The notes below the pieces were generated by a model. The model was not told where the DNA came from, did not search any database, and worked only from the letters and a program-made list of their open reading frames with translations. From assembly GCA_033964015.1 (NCBI GenBank), contig CM066918.1, forward strand, positions 20,667,387-20,731,386: a DNA stretch of 64,000 bases, in the 5' to 3' direction. The translations under genes were made by a program, and so were the position numbers. This stretch comes from Scolanthus callimorphus. Lineage: Eukaryota; Cnidaria; Anthozoa; Actiniaria; Edwardsiidae. Shown one piece after another: positions 1 through 11,984 of the stretch; position 1 is the stretch's first letter; each line of letters starts with the position of its first letter.

Positions 1-3000
1 ACCCACCACAGGCGTCTGGAAACTCCCACAGACCGGCTAGATCTGTGAAGAGTAAGTCACATATTATCAAAGATGTCGTTGCTGATAACGACATTGACAT
101 AGTAGACTCTGATGTGCATAGTAGAAGGATCCCGGTGAGAATCTCTAATCGGCCTGAATGCTTACCCTCCCCCTCCTGTGAATATACTAGCAGCAACGCA
201 CTAAACCTTATTCACATAAATGCTGCTAAGAAACGTTCTGCCTCTTGCCTTCGCTTTGGCTGTTGGAATGTAAGATCTCTGAATAATTCCAAGGTCGCCT
301 CTCTGTGTGATCTAGTGGTCTCCAAGAGGCTCGACATTTTGGCTCTCAATGAGACCTGGCAAAAGGAAAATGATAACTCAAATCCTGCATTGGCTACAGT
401 GATAAACTCCCTGCAGGACTTCGATTTTTTACAACAACCGAGATCTTTCTACAAAGGTGGGGGTGTTGGTATTTTTATCAGGAAAGGCCTTAAGGTAAAA
501 CGAAACACGATCATACATTTCAAGTCTATGGAATATATGGATGTATGCATTAGCTCTTCCAATTCAACGATGCGCTTTCTTACCATATATAGACCACCTC
601 CATCCAAGAAAAACAAACTTACTACTCGCATGTTTCTTGATGAGTTTCCGCGCCTACTGGAGGTACTAAGTATTGTCCCCGGGAATTTGATGATCACTGG
701 TGACCTAAATTTTCATGTTGATGATGTCAACAACACTGATGCTTTGAAATTCCTTGACTTGTTGGAGTCAGCTGGTCTTCAGCAAAAAGTAGTAGGGGCC
801 ACTCATAAACACGGCCACACTCTTGACCTGGTCATCGTTCGGGAGAGTGACACACTACTTACCAAGGCTCCTGACATTATCAATTTTGACAAAAGAATAT
901 CTGATCACAGTGCTATTATTTGCTCTGCCGATATGCCTAAACCGGGAGCAACTAAAAAGTCCATCATGCATCGAAACGTGAGACGCATGGACATGAACTC
1001 CTGGTGTGACGACATCAAAAATTCATCCCTTTGCAGTGGGGAAACAACATCTCCCTCTGATGTCAACACCCTAGTTGACCAATACAATAATGTGATTGGT
1101 AATCTTATAGATAAACACGCCCCTATTCAGGCACGCACCATCACTCTTCGCCCCCACACACCTTGGTTTGATGAGAATCTAAGATCTCTTAAAAAGCAAA
1201 AACGCCAAGCAGAACGGCGCTTCGTTCTCTCTGGACTTAAGGTCCATCGACAAATTTACGTCGATCATCGCTGCATCTACAACGATGCCCTCACCCTTGC
1301 AAAGTAAAGCTACTACAGATCTAAAATATCTGACTCTGACCAGAATCAGTTATTCCGTGTCATCGATGGCCTTTTTAAGGTTAAAACAATTCCACCCTTG
1401 CCAACCCGTGACTCCCCCCAAATACTGGCGGAGCAATTTGCTGACTTCTTCACTGACAAAATTGAAGCGCTGAAAGAGCAAATGAGTTCATCAAATCTTG
1501 CGTCAATGGAAATGTCGGTGAAACTAAATCCGACTATATGCCGTAGTTCTTTTTCTGAGTTTTCTGTGATCTCAGAAAAGCACATTCAAGAAGTTGTTCA
1601 GAAATCGAAGTCGAAATACTGTTCTCTTGATCCCTTGCCTACTGGCGTTCTCAAAGACTCTCTTGAGGTCATTACACCAACACTGACGTCTATCACCAAT
1701 GCGTCACTTCAGTCTGGTGTTTTTCCAATGGCACTTAAAAAGGGTGTAGTACACCCTTCAATTAAGAAGCAGTCTCTTGACCATGAACAATTTCCTAATT
1801 TTCGACCTGTTACAAACATTGCATTCCTCTCGAAAACTATGGAAAGGGTTGCTGCAACGCAGACACTTAACTACCTTGTCCAAAACAAGCTACTTCCAAA
1901 GTTCCAATCTGCATACAGACTGTTTTTCAGTACTGAAACAGCACTCCTTCGCGTTTTTAACGATATACTGCTCGCCATTGACAGACAGCGTGAGGTTGTT
2001 TTAGTTTTACTTGACCTATCTTCTGCTTTTGATACCATAAACCATAATGCTCTATTGTCTCGCCTTGAAGAACGTTTCGGTATCCATGGCACTGTGTTGA
2101 AGTGGTTTGAGTCCTATCTTTCACACAGAACGCAACAAGTTGCTGTTAATGACGTGCTGTCTTCTGAGAGGAATCTCTCATACGGTGTTCCACAAGGATC
2201 GGTTCTTGGACCTCTGTTGTTTTCTTTATTTTTCTCTCCCTTGGAAGATGTGATTTTGGGTCACGGCCTAAACGCCATGATGTATGCTGATGACACTCAG
2301 CTCTATGTGTCAATTGATACTCCTGAAGCACGCCCGATTGTCCTGGCTAAGCTTGAATTATGCATTAGAGACATCCTGGTCTGGTGTAATGCCAATGGAC
2401 TTGCATGCAACCCTGACAAAACAGAGGTGGTACATCTCTCTTCTCGCTTCTCTCATCATGAGGCTGTTCCTGGTCTTAGTATCAATGGCTTTGCTATTGA
2501 CCCTAAGCCTGCTGCCCGGAACCTTGGTGTGATTGTCGACTCGCACATGCTGATGACCAAGCATGTTAATAACACGTGCAAAAATGCTTACATGTCTATA
2601 AAGAACATTGGCAGGCTGCGGAAGTATCTCGACGAGCATACATGTGAAAAACTAGTTCATGCCTTTATTACATCTAAGCTCGACTTATGTAACAGCCTCC
2701 TTGTTGGTTTGCCTGACTCCGAAATATCTAAACTACAATCAGTTCAGAACTGCGCTGCCAGGCTAATCAAGCGAGCAAAGAAAAACGATAATATCACGCC
2801 GGTCCTCCGATCCCTACATTGGCTGCCAATACGCGCCAGGATTGACTTTAAAGTTCTTGTTTTAGTTTTTAAAGCTCTCCACAATCAGGCTCCCGACTAT
2901 ATTACTGAATTGATTTCCAAATACAATCCAGCTCGCTCCTTAAGGTCCTCAGATCAACTGCTTTTGAACGTTCCTCCAGCCAGAACTAAAACATACGGAG

Positions 3001-3368
3001 ACAGATCTTTCTCTGTTTATTCCAGCAGACTCTGGAACACACTACCTCTCCAAATTAAAAAATCTGAGACTTTGGGAATTTTCAAATCCAAACTTAAAAC
3101 TTACCTTTTTCGGAATATATATACATAATACTAATGAGTTGGAGTCCTGGCTACACAAATAACTTGTAGTTTTATTATCTTTTTATCTTTTATTTTTTAG
3201 AGTTTTTATCTTTTATAAATTTTAGATTATTTTTATTAAGTAAATACATATATATATATATATATATATTTCTCCACATATGATGTACATTTAAAGCATG
3301 TAAAGCACGGAAATGTAAAGCATTGAAACTATGGTGTAATGCTATATCTATTATTATTATTATTATTA
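1..3368 (+). mobile_element. CR1/L2-type LINE retrotransposon, 5' end outside the window
   Basis: A non-LTR retrotransposon that already lies in its coding region at base 1. It carries an apurinic-type endonuclease followed by a reverse transcriptase. After the stop near 3128 comes an AT-rich 3' tail with a (TA)n run near 3249-3270 and a (TTA)n microsatellite near 3351-3368, typical of the short-repeat ends of CR1/L2 elements. It lies upstream of, and on the same strand as, the formyltransferase exons that begin at 3512, so it probably sits in an intron of that gene. Clade assignment rests on domain order and the C-terminal region only. Confidence 0.88.
3..3128 (+). pseudogene. LINE endonuclease-reverse transcriptase polyprotein with one in-frame stop
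   Basis: One reading frame is open from the window edge to 3128 except for a single TAA at 1305-1307. Both halves are in the same frame, so this is one nonsense codon, not two proteins. The N-terminal part is an endonuclease/exonuclease/phosphatase domain (FGCWNVRSLNN, LALNETW, ITGDLNFH, and SDHSAI near the end). The C-terminal part is a reverse transcriptase with FRPVTNIAFLSKTMERV, LLDLSSAFDTINH, GVPQGSVLGPLLFS and the catalytic YADDTQLY, then the thumb and the SLHWLPI region common in CR1/L2 elements. The frame continues upstream of base 45 to the edge, so the true start is not in view. The stop is a codon substitution or a recent decay mark; the rest looks intact. Confidence 0.85.
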
Positions 3369-3511
3369 AAAAGAGAGCTCTGTAAAAATCTTGCTTTTGT
3401 AAAATTAAATTGTCGATTAATTATAATACCATAGTTTAGCCCAATGAACCCCCTGTTAGCTGCCATCCCTCAGTATTATGTACTTATTCCTATTACTGTT
3501 ATATTTGCTAG

Positions 3512-6500
3512 ATGATGTACACACTAGAACACTGGGATCAGCTGTGGGAGAAGGCTTGGGTTCAACCCAAACAAGGTGCTTCACATGGTGAGTTGTGGAC
3601 AGAGTTCTGATCCAGCGCAGGTTGCATATCTTGAAATCATCTGAGCTGTTGCATGATGCTGACCATTTCCTAGTAATAATCACCTCTCTTACCTTTGTGA
3701 TATATTTACTGACTTTGTTAATAAATACTGAAAGTACACAGTGGCACCCTCCACACAATACACAGGCACACTCCTCGTACACCATGCTAACCTGTTGCTA
3801 TTCAACTGTTAATTTACAGCACATAAGAATAGGCCAGATACTGGGTTTATCCACTGGCAAGAGCACACATGGAAAGATGTGTGGAGTAAATGGAGAGCCC
3901 TCAGCACAAGGGTAAGACTTCCCTACCCCATATAGCTCTGAGTCTGCTACTATTTATAGCATTTATGATAATATACTCTAAAATACTAATAGATCCAGGG
4001 GTGTAGCCAGGAATTTTGGTTAGGGAGCCGGGTATTGCAAACATGGGACAAAAATTTTCAAATTTCAGTAAATGTATGAGAAAATCCCTGAGAAAGGGGG
4101 GGCCGCGGCTCCCTGTGCCCCCCCCCCCCCCCCCCCCCCCCCGCCTGGCTATGCCCCTGTGATCTGCGATATGATTTGTCCAGACATAGTTAGTAGAGGG
4201 GAGAGGGTCCCCTATACTAACTATGGTCAAGAGCAAATGTATAAATTGGTAAAAGAGTGTTGTACTTGATTCCAAATAGTGAACCATTTTCACCGATAAA
4301 ACTGCCATTATGGGAAACCGATTTTACCGTGGCAATGAGCAGCTAGGAGACTAGTGGTACGTGCGCAACGTCGCCGGAGTGGAAGTGGGAGGGTGGAAAT
4401 GTTTTTAGGTCTTACCAACTTGCGAATTCAATATGTCAAAAAGCCTTGAATTCATGTCAGAAATCCTTTACATAGACAGAAAAGACGAACGTGGCAGCTC
4501 ACTCAGAAAATACTGATAACCTAGGGGAGATATCAGCGTGTTCAACCTCGCATGTTTAATTTTCGCGGCAAATTCAAAATTCAATAAAATTGGAAAAGCA
4601 GAGGCAGGAAGCCATTTGGCTGTAAGTTCTGTGTCGCATATTGGGGGCGCATGTTTCTTTATCAAGATATTTTGTTGAGAATATTATAATACACAAAATC
4701 ACATACAGCGTATGTTTTTTTTATTGACAGCTTTCTCGCATGGATATTGATACTTAAGTAATCATCCATACAATAGTAGAGGGGAGAGGGGTCCCCTATA
4801 CTAACTATGGTCTAGAGCAAATGTATAAATTGGTAAAAGAGTGCTGTACTTGATTCCAAATAGTGAACCATTTTCACCGATAAAACTGCCATTATGGGAA
4901 ACCGATTTTACCGTGGCAATGAGCAGCTAGGAGACTAGTGGTACGTGCGCAACGTCGCCGGAGTGGAAGTGGGAGGGTGGAAATGTTTTTAGGTCTTACC
5001 AACTTGCGAATTCAATATGTCAAAAAGCCTTGAATTCATGTCAGAAATCCTTTACATAGAAAATACTGATAACCTAGAAAATACTGATAACCTAGGGGAG
5101 ATATCAGCGTGTTCAGCCTCGCATGTTTAATTTTCGCGGCAAATTCAAAATTTCAATAAAATTGGAAAAGCAGAGGCAGGAAGCCATTCGGCTGTAAGTT
5201 CTGTGTCGCATATTGGGGGCGCATGTTTCTTTATCAAGATATTTTGTTGAGAATATTATAATACACAAAATCACATACAGCGTATGTTTTTATATTGACG
5301 GTTTTATCGCATGGATATTGATACTTATGTGTGATAAATATATTCAACCTTTATTTATGTATTGGGGCTTGCCCATTGTGTAAAACCCAATGCATTGTTT
5401 TTTTGCAACCTTATAACAACAGACTGGAATTCATACAAGTTGGGGAGGAAAACAAGTTCGGCTTATCAAAATGACAAAAGAGAAGATACAAGGTACAGTT
5501 ATCCGCCTTTCTATTACGTATTATATGTACCAGCTATTGCTGTGTTTGATTGTGTTTTGATGCTGCGAAATGAAAAGTTCAAGAAAACTTCAAGCGATTG
5601 AAATATTTTTGGCACAGCACTCAAGCAACCTCGGCCCTACCAAATGGTGTTATATTTTACTAGATATATGAGGCTCGTTTCTTTGGGATATTTTACATTT
5701 TCCAGAGGAGATGTTTTTAGAAAAATTGATATAACTTGAAAAAAAGACCGTGAATTGTTTTATTACCAGCTAAAAACAATAAATACTCGATTGTCTAGGT
5801 GAACATTTAATTTGCCTTAAACGCGGCTAAAGTATCTGCTCTGATTGCTGATAGGGAGAGAGTTCCAGTCTTCCACTGTTCTCACCAAAAAGAATGTTTG
5901 AATGCATTCACGGATGAGCTGACTTGCATTCGTGTCCCCTTTTTAGTGGATACCCCCTTACAACCGCTCGTAAGACGAGCATGTGCACTAGCCCATAGTT
6001 GATCTTGTAAAACATTTCTAAATAAAACACGTCCGTCGTGTCATGCCGTAAAATCAGTGCATTTTTCGCGACTTGCAGTCTAGCCTATAAATTTCACTAT
6101 CCACCTCTGACCAGTTGGTTCACCCTCGCTACGAACGGCATATGCATGGCAAAACGGCAACAAATTTGTCTTTTAAAGGGAAAAAAGTGGGACTTTTGTT
6201 ACTATTAGAGCGGATTTACGCAAAGTAAATACGCTTAGCCAATCAGGAGCAAGACAAATTCAACAACTGACCAATCAGAGGACGAAGTATAATCACGATT
6301 AATGGGTAGTGTAAAATGTATCAAGGCGTAAAATGTATCAAGTCTTAAAACGCGTTTTTGTAGAACAACTAGTTTATTAAGATATAATCGCGTCCCCAGA
6401 CAACTGCACAAAATTGTATTTTGCGGATAATTGAAATAATAACATTCAACCAGATACACGTAACTTATATGTTTCTGATTCAACTTATTTGTAGAGGACT

Positions 6501-6807
6501 GTGAGGATATCGAAGATGCTAAACCTGGGCAAGCCAAGTTTGATAAAGAAAGAGATATTCTCTTTGTAAAGTGCAAGGTTCGTTTACATCATTTCACATT
6601 TCAAGTGCCTTCGGTGTCATGTGTTTATGTTGACATTGTTGTTGTTGTTGTTGTTTATAGGATGACTGGGTGGGCTTTACTGAGCTACAAGTACAATGCA
6701 AGGACATTATTAAGGCGAGAGACTTCGCCAACTCATATCTTATCCAATCTTCAAGAAAAACAAAGAAGGAAGGAGCCTTTCAGTGCTTGGAATACGACAG
6801 AAGCTGA
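3512..6807 (+). CDS. MTFMT: Mitochondrial methionyl-tRNA formyltransferase, C-terminal exons
   Basis: This enzyme formylates initiator Met-tRNA in mitochondria. Exons read 3512-3587, 3820-3911, 5423-5492, 6495-6577 and 6661-6807 (stop TGA 6805-6807). All have AG/GT borders, and phases 1, 0, 1 and 0 agree across the four introns. They give 155 residues of the C-terminal, OB-fold-like tRNA-binding region: TLEHWDQLWEKAW, then GFIHWQEHTWKDVWSKWRAL (the W..........RAL block of Fmt proteins), then ILFVKCKDDWVGFTELQV and KARDFANSYLI, which match the end of animal MTFMT. The catalytic N-terminal formyltransferase domain must lie before base 1. Acceptor 3511 is preceded by LINE and AT-rich sequence. 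A possible polyadenylation signal AATAAA lies at 7045-7050. The intron 3912-5422 holds a MITE and a 583-bp tandem duplication. I saw no frame lesions. Confidence 0.85.
3996..4160. mobile_element. Short TIR element with a poly-C run (MITE)
   Basis: The ends CAGGGGTGTAGCCAGG and (reverse complement) CAGGGGCATAGCCAGG are near-perfect inverted repeats about 165 bp apart. The right arm contains a 25-base C run (4118-4142). The CAGGG terminus is hAT-like; no clear target duplication is visible. A related element lies at 44664-44850. Confidence 0.6.
4191..5338. repeat. 583-bp direct tandem duplication inside an MTFMT intron
   Basis: The segment beginning TAGTAGAGGGGAGAGGG at 4191 starts again at 4774 and continues with near-identity to about 5338. 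The second copy has a small internal repeat (GAAAATACTGATAACCTA twice, near 5058-5092) and a few substitutions. High similarity implies a recent duplication. No coding content seen. Confidence 0.85.
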
Positions 6808-7937
6808 CGGCTGCTAACTGCAAGCTTCGCGAGAGTTCACGAGAAGTCCGTGGCTGTGCACTGTCGAAAGGTCGATAAAGGTCACGGTAAAAGGGTATTG
6901 AATCCACTGTAAAATTACCCTTCGCTGATAGCATTCGATGTGCCATATCACTAACTTTGTTGGGTGTACTCAAGGAACCGAGTTCGCTTGACTGCTGGGA
7001 ACGCTCGGCAAGGACCAGGTGCAAAAATGAAAACGGAAAAGAATAATAAATAGATGGCCTGTAGGTGGTGTTCCCAGGCCTCCCTGCTCCACTGTCCCCA
7101 CCAGACAACAAAAACATAACCTAGTGAACTGTTAAGAAATATTATCGAGTAAATTCTTATGAAATGGGCGATATTCGAATCCGATTATCAGACTTGGTAA
7201 ATAATTTTACAAAAATCCCAAGGTTCTTGTGCCCAAGATTTATGACAGTCAAGTCTCTGGTTATAAATTTCTTTACTTTTATAGTTTGCTGTTTTCTACT
7301 ACTATTTAAGTTTTGGTTTTCTAAATCGAGATTTGCCCCTCTCGAAATGAATAATGAACCTCTATACCTCGGGGAGGGGGTTCTGTCGGCTGGGTGGTGA
7401 CGGCAGGGGGCTCTGTCGGCTGGGTGGTGACGTTCGCCGTATCTTTTAGGGGTGTCATAGTGGTGTAAGAAGGCAAAAAGCGTGCGTTTTCAGTGCGTCT
7501 AGTCAAGTAATATCGCACTTTGTACATGTTATGATGGCGTAATGAAGTTCCGTAGCACCGGACCGTTGTCACACTCATCGCATTCAATGATGAAAACATT
7601 ATAATAGGGTTCACTTTCGCGGTATACCAAAGGTGGTATCCTGTAGTGTTTAAGGCCACGCCCATGTTGGTATCTGTTAGGGTGAACGTCATGTCCTCCG
7701 ATGAGAATTCCCGCCCAATCAACACTATGGGGGTGCCACCCCCCCCCCCCCCCCCCCAACCAGACCGTTGCGTCTAAGTTAAAGTGCAAGTGAGTGTAAA
7801 CAGGTATAGGTTACTTTTGACGAATTTAATGAATTTAATAAGTAGTGAAATTGTTTACATTTTTACAATAGTATTTACATTTACTGTAAATGCAACAGAT
7901 AGCACGCGTTCTACGAACACAAGCTGAATAATAGACC

Positions 7938-8196
7938 AAGCCCGTAGCCAGGGGGGTTCCGGGGTGCGCAAGCACCCCCGCACGCGACAAAAAGGTCCAC
8001 ATTTTTAAAGGGTTTGAAAACACTGTTTTAGTGACTAAATGGCCAAAGAGAAGACTGCAGTCACTTTGGCATACATCCAGTTTCGTATATTTGCTTTTTC
8101 TAGTGAATTTTGACAAGCGGTTAATAAATTCATACCACGTTGGTCCGCTTTTTCTAGATTAGCACCTCCCCACAAAAATCCCTGGCTACGGGCCTG
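7938..8196. mobile_element. MITE with GTAGCCAGGG ends
   Basis: CCCGTAGCCAGGGGGG near 7938 is mirrored by CCCTGGCTACGGGCC ending near 8196. The interior has no coding potential. The ends resemble the 3996-4160 family. Confidence 0.5.
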
Positions 8197-8360
8197 TAGA
8201 CTACTCAATTATGTCTTTGTAAAATATATGAAATAATAAAGTTCCGAATACTTGAACCTTTAGTTTCGTTTTAGTTATTCCTGGGCGTAGTTATCTGTAC
8301 GTCGTAGCGTAAATATAATGATGTACGAAATTATCATGATGTGTGATTCAAGGGGGAGAT

Positions 8361-8580
8361 ATAGAGGATATTACATGGCCGCGCGGAGATACGAATTTTA
8401 TCTTCGTATCTCCAAGCGGTCATGTAATGTTCTGTTTATTATATAAACATCAATGAAATACCAAATTCAAATTTTATTTGAGTTAAGCTTAAAAATCGAG
8501 CATTCAGCAAAAGCAAGTGTGATATTTTCACATGTTTTCGCGCGGGAGATCACCTGGTATTTCATTGGTGTTTATAATAA
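8361..8580. mobile_element. MITE family A, copy 1 (AATGAAATACC ends)
   Basis: Begins ATAGAGGATATTACATGGCC and ends TTTCATTGGTGTTTATAATA. It contains the hairpin GATACGAATTTTATC/GATAC and the AATGAAATACC motif. A longer, very similar copy lies at 61511-61848 and a fragment at 41093-41190. It is a recurring noncoding foldback family. Confidence 0.6.
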
Positions 8581-8689
8581 AAAGCACTATACCGATGTGC
8601 GCTAGAACGCCGTTCTTATCTTCGTTCTAATGATAACGTTCCTATTTACACAAAATCTGGGCAAGATTTTTAGTGCATGCCTGCAAAAT

Positions 8690-9982
8690 TTACAATATGT
8701 CCTGTTGTAACGCTAGAAATATCAGTGTTCCAAAAGCAATGCCGCTGGTCATGGGCAAAGTACCATGAGCGCTATTGCACAAGTTGTCATAGCAACAGCC
8801 AATTTTGCATAATGCCCCGGCCTGTTTGCACTGATCTTGAGCCTTGGCGCCGCAGTTTGAACGCTGACCGCACATTCGAACATATTCGTGCACAAGACTT
8901 CCATTAGCCGTCTTCATGATAATATGGTTAGTGTGGCACACGTCATATTGGGCTCGGCCGGTCTCCAGCGTTTTACAGTTTACCCATTTCAGACTCTGAT
9001 CGCAATCTTTGAATGACTTCCGCGAGAAACACGCGTAGCATTCAAGAGGAGCAACTGGAAATGAATAGAAAAATAACACATGGCAAGTCATTTGTTTTTA
9101 CGTATCAATCACTAATTCCATGTGCGCGCGTTTAGGATTTTCAGAGCTCTTTCGCTTTGATACAACGAAACTTGGCAACTCTCCATATCTGAGGCAAATG
9201 TTGCGCACAGCGACGGGGGTGGACTAGGAAGCTTTTACCACCCTTGTTTCAAATATTCTCGTCTTTTTGTGTTTTAGAACCCTCAAACGTACAGCGACGG
9301 GAGCCGTGGTCTAGAAAGCTGTTAGCCCCCTTGGCCGTTAAATATTTTCATATCTTTTTGTGTTAACCCTCAAACGTTTGTCAAACACATTTTGTTAGCT
9401 ACCCTAGTACATCGAACTTTGGCTGTTTTTTTTTTTTTTTAATACAATGGTGATACAAATTTAAAGTTGTCCGAGAGACAACGTGACACACGTGATCACA
9501 CGCGCTCAACATGGGGAGATGCACGTGTAGGAGCAAATTACCAGATTCGCCGTCCGTCCAATGCCAAGCCAAGCAAGCAAGCCGAGCATATTCCACGTGG
9601 GATGCACCCGGGCATATCGGCTTTGAAATGAGCCAGACTGCTGTTGACGCTACACACAGCTAACGGGCATTTCTTAACTTCTCCAAATGGCCAAAATCAA
9701 ATGGTTTGTGTCTTGCATTGCTCTCTGGGTGATATTTCAGTGCTTTTGATATAATTAAATATAATCGGTCTCAGAAAGAATAGACCACTTTGACATCTTG
9801 TGCAAGCAGTGAGTCCATATCAATGCAAATTAAAATGGGGAAAAAATGATCAGTTTTTCAAACGTCATTTCAAAGAATCCTTCACAGATTAATTTCAAGG
9901 ATGACTTACCGAGATCTAGACATCCAAGGAGTAAACCAGCGAGTAGCCAAGCGCCGACCGCGAGAACATTCCCAGTTTTCAT
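8690..9982 (-). CDS. Ly6/uPAR-domain protein, secreted or GPI-anchored
   Basis: Two exons, complement of 9910-9982 and 8690-9054, join in phase 1 to give 145 residues. Exon 1 starts at ATG 9982 and encodes a signal peptide (MKTGNVLAVGAWLLAGLLLG) followed by a GTAAGT donor. Exon 2 starts after TTTCCAG. The mature part opens with LECYAC and ends CKIGCCYDNLCN, the hallmark first and last cysteine blocks of the three-finger LU fold. I count twelve cysteines. One sequon (NGS) is present. A short hydrophobic C-terminus (SGIAFGTLIFLAL) after a small-residue stretch suggests a GPI attachment signal, which would place the protein on the outer cell surface. Ligand and role cannot be read from sequence. 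It lies between, and opposite in strand to, MTFMT and SPPL2. Confidence 0.82.
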
Positions 9983-11606
9983 TGCCAGCGATCCTAAGGG
10001 GTGTAATCATGAAAGTGATTAAAGGATTGTATTAACACGATTGGCGGTCTTGTATAATGTGTTACCAGGGTATTTTTCTGCCGACCTTCTCGTTGGAAAC
10101 AGGAAATAAGAGGTAATAAATGTCGGAAACAAGGGCAAAAGAGGAAAAATTACTATACTGTAGATTTTCAAAGGAAAACGCTATTGGGAGATTTTTTAAA
10201 TTGTGACCCCTTCCACTTCCAAGATGCTCATACCTTCAAATAAAAGCCTCTTGTTCAGATGTCCTTCCTATCCTTGAACGTGCTTATGAGACTGCCTCTC
10301 CCGCCTCGACTGATTTGCACAGCCCTTAACAAGTTATTATCTACGGGATTTGTGCGTGACTTTCACTTCTTGACCCCAACCGCAACAAAGCAATGTGACA
10401 AGCACATCAAAGACTGTTTTCATTATGCCGTAAAGATGAATGGCCAAGTGAACAAAAAACTGCACTTAACAGTTGTTAGTTTTTTAAATGGGGAGGCGGA
10501 GTTTGAGGTAGCGCTTTGTGTCATGCGATTGGACAAGCCGAGGCCATTATGTTTCATTATACAACGCACGTGAACGTAGGCTGTAGCATCGTGTTCTGCA
10601 CTAGTTCGCCAGCCTCAAGAGCCTCAAGTTCCAAAAAAGGAGGCTAGGGTACCAAATTTGCATGCAAGCGGCGTCTTTTATTGTAGGCAACTTCTGGAGT
10701 TCCAATTATTGTTTTATTAGAAAACCTTTCGGCCATTATCATTGTTATTATTATTCATCATTAAAAAAGAAATATTATGTCCAAATCTGAATGAGGCAAA
10801 TAGGGCATACTGAAATATATAGGCTCCGAAAACAATAGGGATAAAAATAATTATAAAAGCGAGTCAGCGAGCGCGCGCTTTCAGCATTTCACTCCACTCA
10901 GTATCCATTTCATTAATTATATATAACACAGGCGGAACCAGCCTAAAACAGAACCTCGTGTGAATTGTTCAATTTTACTAAGTTTGTCAAAGTATTAAAA
11001 AGTACTACTATTTGTGTCAGTTATTTTCGTGTTTTTGGCGGTATTTCTAATCTGCCGTGTTAAAGGAACTCAGTCCTGCACTTAATGCCGTAGCTAGGGC
11101 AGAGGGGTAGTTGCCCCGGCCCCCATGAAAAAAAATTATAGTGTCAACATGTGGGGAAAAACCTGTTTCCCCCAGCAAGACGAACGCGATGACCAAGGCT
11201 TGGCCCCCCAGACAAAACATTTCTTGGCCTGTGATTATACATTATCCAGAGCATCAATAGGCTGTATAGCTAGCGGGGGCAATCAAGAGGGGACAGCCAC
11301 CCTAAGAGAAGACACTGCATCGAAAGTTGCTGTAGTATCGATGTAGTAAAAGAGATAAGTTGACTAGCGAAAAGTGCGCGTTCCAGAGAACCACGATTAG
11401 CAACTCCATTAGCTGTTGATCAGATTACACTCCCACTCTTCCTTGGGACGACGATTCGAGCCGACAATTTTGGGTATCCTGCATTCAAGGGATCTTATAA
11501 CGTTGCTATAGCAACTCCGATCACGATGGTAAGCATGCAGGGGAGAAAATGCCGGAGAAAATACTCAAAGAAGCCACGCGCTGAGTAGTTTATCTCTTGC
11601 TTACAA

Positions 11607-11772
11607 CCATTCTCAGTTACACGCGGTCGCAGGGAGAAAATCTTGGAAGCGAAAACTCGTGTTGCTGTCTTGTCTGGCGAAAGCACGTGCGTTACCATGG
11701 AAACTTTGACAAAAAACGACGGCATTTCGCTTGCAAGCTTTTTTCCCGGCGACCGCGTGTAACTGAGAATGG
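11607..11772. mobile_element. 166-bp MITE upstream of SPPL2
   Basis: CCATTCTCAGTTACACGCGG at 11607 is exactly mirrored by CCGCGTGTAACTGAGAATGG ending at 11772. The perfect inverted ends continue a few bases further inward. It sits about 210 bp before the SPPL2 start codon, so it may be part of the 5' regulatory region. Confidence 0.7.
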
Positions 11773-11933
11773 CTGTGATCGTCTCTTCGTTTGTACTAGT
11801 ATATAGCAGTAAGGGATGTTATGATAGCAACATTTTGACCCGACAGAGTAGCGCTCTGATACGACAAATGGGCGTAAACAGTACCCGCGCACACTTGCGC
11901 ACACCAGATGGGCGCACAAATACGTAATCAACA

Positions 11934-11941
11934 TGACGTCA
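11934..11941. promoter_or_regulatory. CRE/ATF-type palindrome TGACGTCA
   Basis: A perfect TGACGTCA lies 43 bp upstream of the SPPL2 start codon. This is the usual promoter-proximal placement for a CREB/ATF site, but an 8-bp match can occur by chance, and the same motif recurs in repeats near 56080. Confidence 0.35.
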
Positions 11942-11984
11942 CTTCAACCCAGTCTCCAAACGGTCTGGCCACTGTAAATACAAG

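Larger units (their letters stand above)
6808..8689. other. Intergenic stretch between MTFMT and the Ly6-like gene
   Basis: No supported gene. It holds the probable MTFMT 3' end, a 28-bp tandem duplication (TCTGTCGGCTGGGTGGTGAC, near 7383-7431), a 19-base C run at 7739-7757 and two MITEs. A minus-strand open frame at 7321-7725 (134 codons, ending in a TTQPTEPP repeat made by the 28-bp duplication) resembles no family I know and is not supported as a gene. Confidence 0.5.
9983..11984. other. Intergenic region between the divergent Ly6-like and SPPL2 genes
   Basis: The 5' ends of two divergent genes face each other across about 2 kb, so both promoters should lie here. No exon was recognised. 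An open frame at 10259-10573 has no family features. Contents seen: a degraded element near 11090-11290 (GTAGCTAGGG/GTATAGCTAGC), the 11607-11772 MITE, and a CRE-like site at 11934. Confidence 0.5.

Noticed and set aside
7321..7725. 134-codon minus-strand frame ending in TTQPTEPP repeats
   Set aside because: Unknown family, no splice support, bounded by a poly-C run; the repeats come from a 28-bp DNA duplication. Kept only as a note.
10259..10573. 104-codon ATG frame between the Ly6-like and SPPL2 genes
   Set aside because: No domain, no splice context, composition like surrounding DNA.
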